Both the position numbers and the translations under genes were made by a program. A stretch of DNA of 64,000 nucleotides from positions 248,001 through 312,000 of the forward strand of contig VZSE01006228.1 of NCBI GenBank assembly GCA_013398275.1, read 5' to 3'. A model generated the notes under the pieces. The model was not told the origin of the DNA. It saw only the letters and a list, made by a program, of their open reading frames with translations, and ran no database searches. Of the stretch, positions 1 to 12,898 are shown piece by piece (positions within the stretch are counted from its first letter, which is position 1; each line of letters starts with the position of its first letter). The DNA comes from Promerops cafer (lineage: Eukaryota; Chordata; Aves; Passeriformes; Nectariniidae).

Positions 1-839
1 TACCTTGGAAGCACCCTAACTGGTACACTGAAAAGGGAACAGGTCCTTGCCTATGTATTTGTAGGATGCATTTTACTTCTGGAACAATGGGTTTGCCAAA
101 ACCAAGAAGCATATTTTTTTACCTGTTTTGGACATGCACAGATAAGAAATTTTTTTTTAACATAAATATGTGACAAAATTCTAAGGCTACAAAGTCAAGC
201 ACTCTGTCTGAATCTTCTATAGTAAGTATAATATTATACATTTTAATTTAGAGACAAAGAATCTACTGCAGTGTGATTCCTCTGACCTTTTTTTCAGCAG
301 TGCTGCATAAAAAGGAGTAAAAACATTATTTTATAAAGTATCACTCTATAACAATATCCATATCATTGCAAATCATGATGGTTGATTGTATGAAGGTGCA
401 TGAGATGTGTTTTGCTTCATCAGTATTGGGCTGTTTGTGTAGGCCATGAGAATCAGAGAGGATTCTCTTTCGTGTTTAGTAAATACATAGCGATCTACTG
501 TTTTGTGCAAGTATTCACCATTTCTGCTGATTTTTTGCCCAGGCCTGTTTCTTGTAAACCTCACCATTACATGTGACATTTTAAGTACACATCACAAGAG
601 TTGATGGCTTCAGCTACATAGCTGGAAACATTGAAAAATCCATGCCTACATTCATATATTTCCTGGAGTTTTCAGGCAGGATGGTTCAATAGAAAAAATT
701 TGAAGTCCACATAGGTACTCTATCTACCCACAAATGGAAGCAATCATAAGGATCCATTTGCTTCTTATTTTATTGGCAACAATAACCTTTACCTTGACAT
801 CATACAAGTAAAAAGAAAGGTTTTGTGAAGGTAAATTGA
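1..839. other. A+T-rich non-coding DNA, no gene seen
   Basis: No recognisable protein, RNA gene or known repeat was seen. The only open frame above 60 codons is a 68-codon minus-strand frame without a familiar motif. Several T runs occur around 115-160. Confidence 0.7.
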
Positions 840-1200
840 TGCTTTGAGAGGCTACCTAGAACAGAGGCTAGACAGAGTTAAAGGAATAAAGTAGGTATTT
901 ATTAAAAAGCTGTCAAAGGATACACCTTGGGCAGTACAAGAGCCCGGCTGTGGCTCCTCCCAAGATGGACTCTGGGTCATGAGTTTTCACACTTTTATAA
1001 GTTTTGGTCCATTTGCATATTGGGGTCAATTGTCCAGTTACAGCTCCAGGTTATGAAGTCTCATCCTCCCAATTTGCTCTCCTCAATTTGCTGTTGTTTA
1101 TACTTTCTTGGGCTTGAAAATGCCATAGTGACCTTGGTTCTCAGGCTGGAAAAGGATTGTTTTGTCTAACTAAACTGTGAAGAGAATTTGCTAACCCTTT
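840..1200 (-). mobile_element. Solo endogenous-retrovirus LTR (passerine-type), minus orientation
   Basis: The segment opens with TG at 840-841 and reads, on the minus strand, as a short LTR. A TATAAA box lies at 999-994 and an AATAAA polyadenylation signal about 95 bases downstream at 903-898. The plus-strand text around 895-1060, including 'ggatacaccttgggcag' and 'gtccatttgcatattgggg', matches from memory an LTR common in songbird genomes. I cannot give a secure family name. No gag, pol or env sequence flanks it, so it is a solitary LTR left by recombination or a fragment. The right edge near 1200 is approximate, and I did not find a clear target-site duplication. The 80-codon open frame inside it is not a gene. 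Confidence 0.65.
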
Positions 1201-2329
1201 ATATGAAGTTCAGAGTTATATACTAATGCAGTAGGGAATCTGGAAAATATGAAAGCTAAAACTTAAAGCATCAGTGCAGAGGCTTGTCCATGCTGATTTT
1301 CTGGTCATTCCCTTACCAGCTGCCAAATCCTGACACTCCTTAACAACCTAGAATCTTCACTGGTTTTTGTTGATGCAAGTGCTTTAACTTCAGAAGTAAA
1401 TTGCTTGCAAACTGCAGAGGATTCATTATTCTTTCAGTGCCTGGTTCTGCGTCTGTTGAAGCAAGTGTAACTCTGATCATCAGTTCCTATCAGCTCCTTT
1501 ATCTTTTATGTAAATCAGCTTACTTTTCTTTATGAGAAAAACTGATAACCATAGGACCAATAAATCATCAGAATAGTTCTCTGTCTTGTGCATCAGAAAT
1601 ACTGAGAAGCACTGCATGGGGTAAATGTAATTTCAGCTCCTTACACGGCCTGTTCTTGTCTTTTGCTGAACGGCAGTATTGACTTGCTATCTTCCTCTCA
1701 TACCTGGATGTGTAGGCACCTTGACTAGTTTGAGAGGACAAGCCTGCACAGCTGTCAGTTGCTTATTATGTTTAGAAATTGCTCCTTGAATTGTAGTTTA
1801 CATCTGTCATGATGTTTAAACAGCATCATGATCACCTGAATTAATTTCCTAGCATCATGTTATGAAGTGTCACACAGAGATTTCTCCATCAGAAAGAAAG
1901 GCTGAGATTGTCCAAAACAGTTTTTCAAAAAAAAGATCTTTCCTTACTTAAAGTCTGCTGTACTGCTCAGTAGCAGATTGTATATATCAGATGTGTATTA
2001 ATCATACTATATTCCTACTGTGCTGTACTACAACAATCTAGTCTAAGTATTGCATTGTATGCTATACATAAAACATTATGTATATGTTGCATATTATTAT
2101 TAATTATATACTACATATTAATATCTTAACACTCTTAATGTGATTTTTGCTGTATTAATTACATACATCAGGATGTTATTATAGGCACTATGTACAAATT
2201 TATTTATGCACACATATATGTATATCTATGCATCCACCTGTGTATACACACATACACACAAATACCCAGGCTGTAGAAGTATTTACAGTATTTACAGCAG
2301 TGAATGGAATGGTGGTATAGAATAACAAC
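1201..2329. other. Non-coding DNA with A+T-rich low-complexity stretch
   Basis: No gene was seen. The portion from about 1975 to 2270 is strongly A+T-rich, with many ATTA/TATA steps and a short TATACACACATACACACA run near 2242-2260. It looks like degenerate simple sequence. Confidence 0.6.
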
Positions 2330-2960
2330 CTAGACATATCCACATGGCTCCAGGCTCCCCCTCACAGCTGCTGCCATAAAATTTACTCTGTCCTGGCTGA
2401 AAACCAGGATACAAGCGATAGTCTATTACTGTTTTGGATTGTTACCCATGGCACCAGGCCAAGGTGTGACATATTTTAGAGTCTGTCCAACCTTAAATCT
2501 CACTGTAGCGGTGAGAGGTTAACCACCAGTTAACTCTTGGTTTGCCAGTGAAGGCCAAGGGCCACGAGCAGTGCCAGAGGGTGGGTGAAAGATGCGCGGT
2601 GGTGAAGCAGAAGAGGGAAGGAGGCTGGTGGGCATGCTGGCACCTTCCCTCCATCTTACAATGGAGACTGTCAGTGCCAGGGGCTGGGAGTCTATAGTCC
2701 AGTATTTCGAGGGACAGACTGCTCACCCAGCTCAGGGCCCTGGGGATCAGTGCATCACCTTCCCATCCTTCTGTGTCTTCTCCTGTGCAGAAGCTTTCTG
2801 CAAGGCCTTGGAATCCCCCTACTTTCTCTGGGACTTTGGTCTCACTCATGACCCTAGGGCATCATGCAGTCTCACTTTTTTTCTACATATTTTTTATCAC
2901 CGATGGAGATGTGATGTTTTCAGTCAGCAAAAGGTTACGCCCATGTTATGATGGCAGCAG
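2330..2960. other. G+C-richer block, possible old LTR remnant
   Basis: This block is clearly richer in G+C than its surroundings and holds three overlapping open frames of 90-119 codons on both strands, none of which resembles a known protein. Frames open on both strands suggest composition rather than coding. The part from 2340 to 2430 ('ctccaggctccccctcac' followed by 'cctggctgaaaaccagga') is reminiscent of songbird retroviral LTR text, but I could not define TG...CA ends, a TATA box or a target-site duplication. Confidence 0.25.
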
Positions 2961-5080
2961 AGGCAATTCCTTCCTGGCTTCTGGCCTGATATACCAACTA
3001 AGTAATAAGTGTCTTCCACTTACTGTCTTTAAAGCTGCCTCCTGAAAACAAGCAGCTGATTAGCATCTGAGCTCAAATAATGAGTCTTTTTCCCTGTCAT
3101 CACAGGAACTGTGCCTCCCTTTCCTAGTCTTGTATCTTATAAGGAGATAAATTTTGAATTGTCCGTTCCCTTGAATTTTCATCTGACAAATCCATTCCTG
3201 CAGTGTGAACAGAATATTTTCTAACAGCCATGTTTAGTTCCGCAATCAGTGCAGATTTGTATAGTGTGGAAAACCCCATCAACTCTCACTTTCCTTCAAA
3301 AAGTCTCCTCTACACAAACTGTGAGGGAAAGTGATATCTAGGAAGGGGGAGGGCTTTGTTATTTTCTGGGAAAAAGACTTTCTAAGTATTTTTCACCATG
3401 TTTCTTAATAAGTGTATATTATGCAATGAATTAGGCCTCCAGTAACATTTTTAAAGGCAGCTGTAAGGCTTCACAGAATCATAAAAATCATGGAGTGATT
3501 AAATGATCTAAGACAATACACTCATTTTTCCATTCCTCTCCTGGTAAAAGATTGTTCTCTGAGCGATGTTTTTCCAGTGCTCTTTCTCAGTTTTGTTTCA
3601 AGGAATTAGACAATAGGGGAATCTCATTGTTTTCTCAGTAGGTTATTTCCAGAGCCAGAAAATTCTCCATGGATATAATCAGCAAATGCTTCGTGTTATT
3701 ATTGCATTTTCTTGTAGCTCGTGTTGTTAATTTTACTCATGCTCAAATCATATCTTTGTGCTTCTAACACTCTCAAAAGCCTTACAGGTAATTTCTGTGC
3801 TGTATGTATATCCTCCCAGTTATGTGCTGGTCTTAAATGATATCTATAGCCTTTGTTTTCCAATCACCTTGGATTTTATAAATTGGTTCCAAAATAGTGA
3901 TTTACAAATTCAGATCCCTCAAAATAAAATTTTCCCTGCTTTAGTTTTTTTCTACTGGTCTTGTTTTAATTCCTTCCAATTTGCTGTTTTTTCCCTGCAT
4001 TTTCTATACATTGAATGTGATACTACAAGCTTAATATATGTATGTTTTTGTTTGGGAATAGATGTTAAGGTACCAGCTCATCCCAGTGAGATGGGATGTT
4101 TTCAGGTACTTTGATCTAGAGAATACCCAGAATGAAACATCCTTATCTCACAGATAAGCACCATATTTTTTAAAGGTGTCCAGCACACAGTCATTCACAT
4201 TTATAACTTGTAAAAGTCACGGGCAAAATATAGAAAACTTGTTTATATTCATGCCAAAACTTAGACACCTTCTGCCTCTTGTAAACAGGTGTGGTGTTTA
4301 GTATGACCCACAAGCCACAAAAGTCTTGCAGATGATATGGCTTGGTTTGCAATACAAAACAAATACCTTTCAATTTACTTAATTTGACTGTGAGAAAGCA
4401 AACCTGTGGAAAACACATTCTTATAGAGGTAAAATGTGGCTATAAAAAGTATTCTTCTATTCTTAAATCTAAGTTAGTGACTCAGTAGTCTTTCATTCCC
4501 ATGCAAATGTGATGAATGTCTAAAAAACCCAAGTTAATTACTGCTAAAACTTCATTGACTCAGAATGCACTGCAGATTTTTTCAGAGCACTGTGCAGAAG
4601 TGTTGTCTGACTACAGCACTTAGAAGTGCTGGATGTTACAAGTACCTAATGAGTACGGTATGCTAAAAGTACCTCAGTTCCATCACACTTGAGATAGTAC
4701 TTGAAGTAATTTCCATTTGGCTAGCTCTCAAGCATTTGCTGTTGTCCCTTTCTGAACTACAGCTAAACAAAAAAGTAAGAAAGGCTCTTTTCAACATTGC
4801 ATTCCACATTTCTCAGCTCAGATTTTCTCTTTCAAGATCCATATACTTCATTAGAATGGAATGGTAAAATGAAAGGAAAAAAAAAGCTTTTCAGGGTAAT
4901 GTGGCCTGCGTTGCAGAGTAGATCAGGGCAGTAGTCACAGCCAGAGTGGAAAGGAAATTGGGTGACTCTCGTGTTCATGGGCAGGGAGGAAGAAGCGAGG
5001 TACCTTTACAGCAATGATATCTCAACACTGGCACTACATATGGCCATCAAGTCATAAAATCACTGTTACAACTTATTATC
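2961..5080. other. Non-coding DNA, no gene seen
   Basis: No recognisable gene or repeat was seen. A 118-codon plus-strand frame at 3758-4114 is rich in Phe, Leu, Ile and Tyr, as expected from a T-rich tract, and it has no family resemblance. Confidence 0.65.
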
Positions 5081-5168
5081 CCCTCTGTACAAGTGGAGAG
5101 AAGAACCTACAGACAAAAAAGACATGACCAGGGGAAAGCTAGAGTTGCATGATTCCAGCTTTGTGACA
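5081..5168 (-). repeat. Possible MIR-like SINE remnant
   Basis: The text 'ttattatcccctctgtaca' followed by purine-rich sequence and 'gacatgaccaggg' loosely follows the reverse complement of the amniote MIR conserved region (ttattatccccattttaca ... gacttgccca). Divergence is high and the match is by eye, so this could be coincidence. If real, it is far older than the LTR that follows it. Confidence 0.3.
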
Positions 5169-5183
5169 CATCATGCCTTCTAA

Positions 5184-5712
5184 TGCTGGTTTTGGCTGGG
5201 GTAGAGTTTATTTTTTTTGTAGTAGTTCATATGGCACTATATTTTGTATTTATGCTGAAAATAGTGTTGATAGTATAGAAATGTTTTTCTTATTGCCAAG
5301 CAGCACTTGCACAGCTTCATGGCCTTTTATACTACCCCACCAACGAGGAGTCTGGGGATGCACAAGAAGCTGAGAGGGGACAGCACTGGGACAGATTGAC
5401 CCAAATTGACCAGAGACGTATTCCAGACCATATGGCATCATGCTCAACATATAAACTGGGGAAAGAAGAATGAAAGGACAGGATGACAAGAGTGATGATG
5501 TTTGTCTTCCCAAGTCACTGTTTTGCGTGAGGCTGCCCTGCTCTCCTGGAGGTGGCTGAACACCTGCCTGCCCATGGGAAATTGTGAATGAATGCCTTGT
5601 TTTGCTTTGCTTGTGTGCACAGCTTTTGCTTTACCTGTTAAACTGCCTTTATCTCAATCCATGAGTTTTCTCACTTTTACAATTTTCTTCCTCATCCCAC
5701 CAGGAGTGGGTT
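5184..5712 (+). mobile_element. Solo endogenous-retrovirus LTR (probably ERVL-type, passerine), plus orientation
   Basis: The element opens with 'tgctggttttggctgggg' and carries a TATAAA box at 5450-5455. About 190 bases later it has a GTTAAA at 5637-5642, where the family, as I remember it, has an ATTAAA polyadenylation signal. It closes with the 'ctttatctcaatccatgag' and 'ctcatcccaccagg' text typical of this LTR. The family is abundant in songbirds, and I believe it is ERVL-related but cannot prove the name. No internal retroviral genes are present. The 3' edge is approximate and no target-site duplication was found. Scattered substitutions indicate a copy that is not recent. Confidence 0.75.
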
Positions 5713-8700
5713 CCAGAAGGTAATTTCTATGATCCTCCCTACAGCCAGCAAATAGGACATGACTTGATCTTTGAAATTATCTATTCCCTTCTTTTCGTGT
5801 GTATGAGAAGGTATTTGCAGAGTCTTTCTTCCTGCATTTGTCAACACAGATTCTTAGACCAACAGACACCTCACAGAGGTGAGCTGTGACAGAGTTAATA
5901 GGAGTAGGCAGTGGGCAGTCAGAACAGCTGTGTACTCCTGCTCCTTTCCACATTGAAGTGCGGCTTTAAATATAAATACATAGATAGAGCTGAATTTAAC
6001 TAGAGAAAGTTTACTATGCTTATGGTTTTTTGGCAAGCCACTAGACTAAGTAACAGAGCTTACTGAAATTACTGCTGCATGAATCAATCTTTTTGAATGT
6101 TTCTAAATGCCTTTTTAAAAGACTCTCGTGCCTTCATGGGCAAGTATGACTGTCTTCAAAGGACAATATTGCATGATCCACTGTGTCATGCAGAAGGAGA
6201 GGAGTTTCTGTTTGTTATTTTGAGGGGGAAGATGCTTCTGCATGTTGCAAAAGGCTGATATTTTGATTTGAGCTGTGCAACAGGATGTCAGACATACTGC
6301 GAATGATGATTATGTGAGTGTTATAAATTTATCAGGATTTTTTAAACTCTCTCATCTGTCACCAGCTGTTAACACGCATAGGTGTAAATTTTAGTTACAC
6401 CCTCACAGAAATAAGAAATCTCAATTTGCCAGCAGGGTTTACCGCCATCTTACTGCTCAGGAGAAAAGCATGAATAGCATGCAGAGATGAAATGTGTATC
6501 CCATGAGGCCTTCAGGAGACTTTCCTTCATGTGAGGTCCTTGAGGAGAACAGAAAGATAAAACCAGAGGATTTGGTGCTAGACCCACTATCAGTGTGCTC
6601 CCCCCCCACAGGGATACAACACTAACCTGATTCATTTGAGTTGGGCCAGATATCACACCAAAAATTTATAACTTACAAATACTTGAATTTTCCCTGCTAA
6701 GTCCATATATTATAATAACATTGATAGTGAAAGTATCTATCAGGTATGTGGTCATAATGCCATTTTCCACTTTTAGGAATTAGTTGCTTTCTACAAAGAA
6801 CTAGGAAAGTGAAACTAATTCCCCTAGATCACTCTAATCCAGTAAGCATGAAGTCAGTAATCATTTATGCTTAGATTAGATTCAACATCCAAACTACAAG
6901 GCTACCAAAACCCCAGGGATCTTCATATGTCAGATGAATCATGCCTCCACTTATCATTCAGGAATGGAAAGAGCAAGTAGTGACTTCATTCAAGCAGTAA
7001 ATCCAAAACAAGTGCTCCAAGCCTTTGAACCCTGAGCAATGCCAGTGAGGCCCAGGCAGTATATCTGGCCTTCAGAGTTTGGGCATGTGTGTATGTGTGT
7101 GCAGTCATGTTCTTCTATTTCACATAGCAGGATTGTCTTGCATGCAAATCCAGAGCCAAGTGACCCGAGGGGAACTGTAGACCAAGATATTTACACAGTA
7201 CCCACATTTTGCTTGTGGAGCTGTAATGGTTTTAAAACCCTCTAGTAAGGAGTACTCTGTGTTCTCTGCTGTCTAAATGTGCTGGAAAACATACTGCATA
7301 TGTTGTCTTACCAGGTTTTGGTGATGTGAGCTCCGTGCCATCCTCCTGCAGGTGAATAACATGCAAGGGTCTTTTAGAATAGTCCAGGCACGCGGTGATA
7401 ATCCCAGACTTGAAATCCTAGGGCAGGCAGGGATGCAGAGTAGTCATTACTGGGAAATGAAGAGGCAAATCTGATGCAGTTTCATTATCTAAATAGATAT
7501 TCAAAGATTTGCTCTGGAGATCTCACCTTATTCATTGATGTTATACATGTCTGGTAAGGGAAATAGTCATAAATTCTTTGACACTCCACGGAAAATTGTA
7601 TCATTCCACAGAGATGTAAATTGTTCCTATCTCTAGATCTTTAGAGGATGTACAAAAAGGGAAAATAAGAGCAGAACCTAATTTTCTCTGGGATCCAAAA
7701 AAAAAGAATAGGAATTTTACCATTACTACAGTGAGGCAAAGTTGTCTTTGAATATGAAATCTTTCTTACCAAGTGGGATTTTCCTTTTTCACCTCTTTTA
7801 CCAGGTACTAAGCCTGTGATCAAAATACATTGTGTTCTGTTACTGAACTTCAGTTGTAGCTAGTTACCTATTTCACTGTGTTAGGGGACTGGCAAAGCTT
7901 TTATTTTGAAGGCTTCCTCTTTCATTAAAATTGCACATGAAGACCTGGTTCTGCAGAGTTTACCCACGTGGTTTTGAAAATGACCAAACTCACAAATAAC
8001 CATTGCGGTATATGGAACTGCAGAACAATTGTCAAGAGAGGTCCTTTTTAGTACACAAACCTCTTCATTGACTGTATATAGAGACCTCCCAAATTCTTTA
8101 AAAATTTTTTTTGAAAGGTATTGTCTATGAAAACATCTGTGATCAGGAAGCAGAATGAGGTCAGAGGAAAAGCTGTGACGTAAGTAAGCTCAGTGGGCAT
8201 ATTATTATCCAATCCAGACAACATGCTGGTGCTACAAAATAAATACCACCTTCAGGTAAGAAATCCTTCCCCAAATGTCTTTGGTCAACACCTGAGCTCA
8301 ATTCAAACTTTCCTGGAGGTCCAAGAGAAACATTGCATTCTTCTTAGGTGTTTTCCTGTTTGTCTGCCTCTGTCCTCCTGAGGTGCAGCCTGAATTGAGT
8401 CACCCAGCCTTAGAATTCATAGAGGAAATTGCAGAATGTCGGAATGACATCGTCAGTGTTGCAGGGTACTACCTTAATTTACAAACCTTAGAGGGTCCAA
8501 CAGCAACTTTACATAGCCTGGCCCTATAAAGAGGGTTAGTATTGATCCTAATGCACGGGTTCCCATGAAACCAAGCAAACTGGCATCAAGAGTGAAGCTA
8601 GGCAGAGAGGAGAGGCTTTGAGCTGCTTCTAAGCTAAAGCAGAGGCTCCTTGCTGGCACTGAGGCTGCCTGCAGCTGAAACTGATACACAGAGGAGTTTG

Positions 8701-10920
8701 TACCAAGGGCAGAGTAGCTGAAGTTGTACGCTGAGACAATAACACAAAAGAGGAAACCTGTGAGCAAAGAGAAGTTCAGAGGGAAGGGATCAAACCACAG
8801 CCAGCTTTAGGCCAATTTCAGACTGCAAATGCAGTCTTTAGCTTCTGCTGAGTTTCAGCCGTGATTAAGGACTGAAGAGCACTTGTTTCATTTGTAGAGT
8901 CACAAGTGACTCAGATCCCTGACATTTATGTCCACTGACATTTATGACTCTAAACAAATGACCTGGAGCCAGGTAATTGAAATCCTCCATCTCACCTGAC
9001 TGCTAAGGGTGGCTCTCCTGTCGTGTTCCTTCTTCTGATAAGCCCTTGCCATGAGAATAGTCTGTGGTCAGACACCCACTCAGCTGGCTTTACATAGGCC
9101 GGCTCAGACCATCTCAGGTATGAAAGCTTAATTGTCCCAAAGACTTGCCCTGGCACAATCTGGAAGGGACACACAATTACAGTACAGTCACAGAGGTCCT
9201 TTCAAAGCCTCAGAAGTCATTTGGACTGTGTAATTCATGTCCCACTGGGATTTCAGCGGTTCCTGGGTTTAGTCATCAACCTATTTACTGTGGAAAGGCC
9301 TAAGGAAAATGGGATTCACAAGAAGTCCTCAACACTCCACTAGACCTACTTCTATTCAAAGAAATGACAGCAGCGTTCAAGAAAGTGCAGGGCATTTCCA
9401 AAGGTCCTTCTTCAATCCCACTTTTGTGACGTTGGCATAAGGTACTTTTTCTTTCTTAAACTTGAACTTTCCCACACTGTTTTGTCAATGGTGAACAATA
9501 TTAAGAGGGTTTCTTACCTAAAACTTTTAGGACATTTTTAACCTAGTTACCTAAAGGAAATTAGTTATATATGTTTTTCCTCTCTGAGAAAAAAAAATAA
9601 AAGACCCTAAAAATTTTACCTAAAGATAACCTGAAAAACCTGCAAAGAATAAAAATTGGGTTTACAAGCAATTCTAAACAAGTGCCACTTCAATATATTT
9701 TTATTCCTCTAATGAGCTCATTTTTCAGTGACTTTTCTTATCTGATATTCCTGAAGGGTCCTTGGCATTCCTTGCATTTTTTCCCTTTTGCTTTCAGCTG
9801 CTTCATAGTGCCCTTTCTACTTCAATCTTTCATTGAGATGCTAAGTTGAGTGACATACTTTAATTAGGTGACATTTGTTGCTAAGGAGACATGCTTATTT
9901 AGACTAAATAAGAGGAGGTTACTTTAAGATCCAAATGCACTATAAATGGTAGCTTTATGTGTGGAAGTTGACAAGAGTTTTATAGGAGACGTCATTAGCA
10001 TATTTCTCCTTTTATTTTGGAAAGAAACTTACAACAACATTCATTTTTTTGCTGCTCAACATAGCTCCAGACTTGCCAGTCTGCCATGCTAATGAAATAT
10101 TTTTCATAATTAAGCAGTGAAAGTTGGTAGTACCTGGCAAGTGCTTTGATTTAACTCCTCTTGGAGTAAATGTTGCATTGGTATACAAAGACTTATGCTT
10201 CTAGCATGCTTATTTTGGCTTTTGTTAGTCCTAATTCTAGTAATGAAAATATCTACAGTGAGTAAATAGTATATTTTCAGAGTACACAGTGTGATAAGGT
10301 CTTGTCTGAATTCCCCCTCTGGTGAAAGGAATAACAGATGGAGGACATACAATATTAATTATGGGAACATGTGTATAGGAGTTGGTAGCTGCAGTAGGAT
10401 TAAACCATCAAAGTAAGTTTCACATGTCAACACAATATCCACAGGGATATTCAGGTGTTTCAAATTAAGACATTAAGAACCTCCTTGAATTAAAAAAAAT
10501 TAAAATTGTATAACAAAGTCAAAAGTAAGGGGCAAAGAGTCATATAACAGATATTAATACAAGTATATAAAATAATGTAGTCAATCAATACATAGCTGCA
10601 CAGTTATAGAGACCTCCTGCAGAGATTAATGGACTACATACTAGATTTCAGAGAGTTCTGAACCATTCCATAGCTATTCTTCCTGAAGTGGAACCTTATG
10701 CATTTTAGAATAGTGCCACTGATTAAATCTTGGTTCAATTTATGTATGTGAAAGTCCTATAAATTCTTGAAGACCTATCTAACCTCCAAGAAAAAGAAGG
10801 TTAAAATTTTGTTTTGGAGTGAGCTAAAATTAAATTAAATTTTCACTAAGATAAGAGCGAAAAATAACTTGCTATCTAACTTAAATAAACATTGTCAGGA
10901 TAGGAAATAAACACTTTTTC
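5713..10920. other. Non-coding DNA, no gene seen
   Basis: No recognisable gene, RNA or mobile element was seen. Open frames are all under 100 codons and on mixed strands. Minor features are a run of eight or nine C at about 6600 and a short TGTGTATGTGTGTG at about 7087. Confidence 0.65.
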
Positions 10921-10936
10921 TTTTTTTTTTTTTTTT
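10921..10936. repeat. Poly(T) run
   Basis: Sixteen consecutive T follow a shorter T run and a C. It may be simple sequence or the reverse-strand tail of an old retroposon; no retroposed gene body was recognised beside it. Confidence 0.8.
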
Positions 10937-12478
10937 GTAGTAGTAATATCAAAGATAATAGAGAACACTACAGCCATCTTGTGCTGCGGGTTTTTGTCTT
11001 TAACCTTGCCTTTTTCCTGGCTAGCATGCTTTGCCCAGTTGGGACAAAATTGATTGCAACAAAACAGGAAGAAGAATGGAACTTTTCCAGTCTGAGTTAC
11101 AAGTGCCTTAAGGAGCTGGTGGTGCCATTGAACTAATCCAAGCATTTTGGGTTAGATGCACACTTACGATAGCAGAATCCATGCAACACGTTTACAATTT
11201 TTTCCTTGCTACCATTATGACTACATGTTTAACTATTTACTAATTATTCCATGCAAAATACATAAAATCTCAGTTTAAAACCACCCTTGAGCATCTCAAT
11301 GGCAGTCAGAATATACTTAATAATACAGATAAATTTTTAAGTGCTTTGCTGATCTAGGTAAGAGTATAGTCTCACTCATGTTTTTCCACCTGACACCAGC
11401 ATGAATAAACCCAACGATGAGGATTACTTGTGAGCAGGGATATGAAGACCAGACATTTAACCTTTGAAATATGTTCATTTTCATGGTCCTTATAGGAAAA
11501 AGTAGTTTAAAATAGCAATCATACTTTATAATCTTCTTAAGGCTGGTATTTGATGTTTTGGTTCTTTTTTCAAAATGATACACCAGTAGACTTACACATT
11601 CTCCCTCAGTCAATCTGATTCTAATTGTCTGCCTTGTGATCAGCCACAGACGTGAGCCTACACTGGTGAACTCTGCAGCTTGTAGAAATGAGGTCGAGTA
11701 TCTTATCCACTGAGATGATGCCTTCTAGCTGAAGACATTTCTTGGGGAATTTACAAAAGAACAAACTTTTTCTTTGCAAGTGGACAGCCATGGAAGTCCC
11801 AGAGGTTTTGGTCTGAGTAAGCTAGAAATGTCAGCCAATGTAAAGCAAGGATGACAAACACTTTATATCACTGATTGAACATGCACTTGTAGATCTGTTT
11901 CTACCTGTCCAGTTTGCAAAGTTTCTGGATGGATGCCCAACTTCAGCAGCATGTGAATGAGGTGTGGGTGAGGGGGGCAGCTGGAGCCCAGGGCTAGTAC
12001 CTGGGGCAACTCTGTCGCCACTGGTGGCCATTACTGCATTATTTCAGCAAAACAGGATATTGTCCAAGAGAAAAATGGGGTGTCCCTTCCTTCAGCTAAG
12101 TTTCACAAGAGCTAGGACTATTAATCATGAAATCTCGGAAATGGAAATTTCTCCAAGAAGATGAAGGAAATTATCCTGGTTTCTGACATCCTGACAAATA
12201 TCTGAGGGAACTGCTCACTCAGAAAAAGATAAAGAGTGAATCTACTCTTAACGGCAAATTATATGAACCCTTTCATAGCAAATTTGAAATGTCATTGAAC
12301 TCTAGGAGAATGAGCAAAAGGATTTTATCTTAATAAAGGATTAAGGCATTTAGATAAAACTGTGTCTTGCGGATTCCCCTCAGACATTTTTCTGTGTACT
12401 CTTCTGTTTGAAAAAGTTTGCAGAAATTGTTAGACTATTAACCCAAACCCAGTACAAATGTAGTCAATTGGATAAGAA
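10937..12478. other. Non-coding DNA, no gene seen
   Basis: Nothing recognisable was found. The 98-codon minus-strand frame at 11317-11613 has no familiar motif. Confidence 0.65.
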
Positions 12479-12508
12479 AACAATAGAGAACAATATAGAA
12501 CAATATAG
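12479..12508. repeat. Three-copy 10-bp tandem repeat
   Basis: Units AACAATAGAG, AACAATATAG and AACAATATAG lie head to tail; one base differs in the first unit. The tract is too short to be classed as a minisatellite. Confidence 0.85.
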
Positions 12509-12824
12509 GACTCAAAAAACAAAAAAAGACATTATAAAACTAGGTTCCTGCTGAGGCAAGAAATAACTTGTGTTTGCACAGCACCAAAGAAAATGAACTC
12601 TGATTGATACTGGATGCTTCAAATACATCAATAAAGGATTTATGCACATTTTAATGCTCTCATGAATATGAGCTCTTGTCCAGCAGGTCTTACTGCTGTT
12701 TCCTTCTCTATACTTTCTTAAGGTCTATTAAAGCAATGCTAAGAGTCAGGGAAAATAAAACTGCCTCCATTCCTGTGCCTTCCCTCACCTCTATTTCTCT
12801 TTCCCAAATAAAGAAGACTTCAGT
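12509..12824. other. Non-coding DNA, no gene seen
   Basis: A 62-codon frame running into the adjacent microsatellite ends in repetitive codons and is not credible as a gene. Confidence 0.6.
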
Positions 12825-12898
12825 CTACATATCTACATATCTACATAGCTACATAGCTACATAGCTACATAGCTACATAGCTACATAGCTACATATCT
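12825..12898. repeat. 8-bp microsatellite (CTACATAG)n
   Basis: About nine head-to-tail copies of CTACATAG or CTACATAT are present. The first two and the last units carry the T variant and the central ones the G variant, so the array expanded from a pre-existing shorter CTACATAT core. It is likely length-polymorphic. Confidence 0.95.

Noticed and set aside
3475..3530. CR1-like reverse-strand 3' end ('cacagaatcataaaaatcat')
   Set aside because: Only the first 20 or so bases resemble the AGAATCATAGAATCAT terminus; the following sequence does not continue into the CR1 3' untranslated region.
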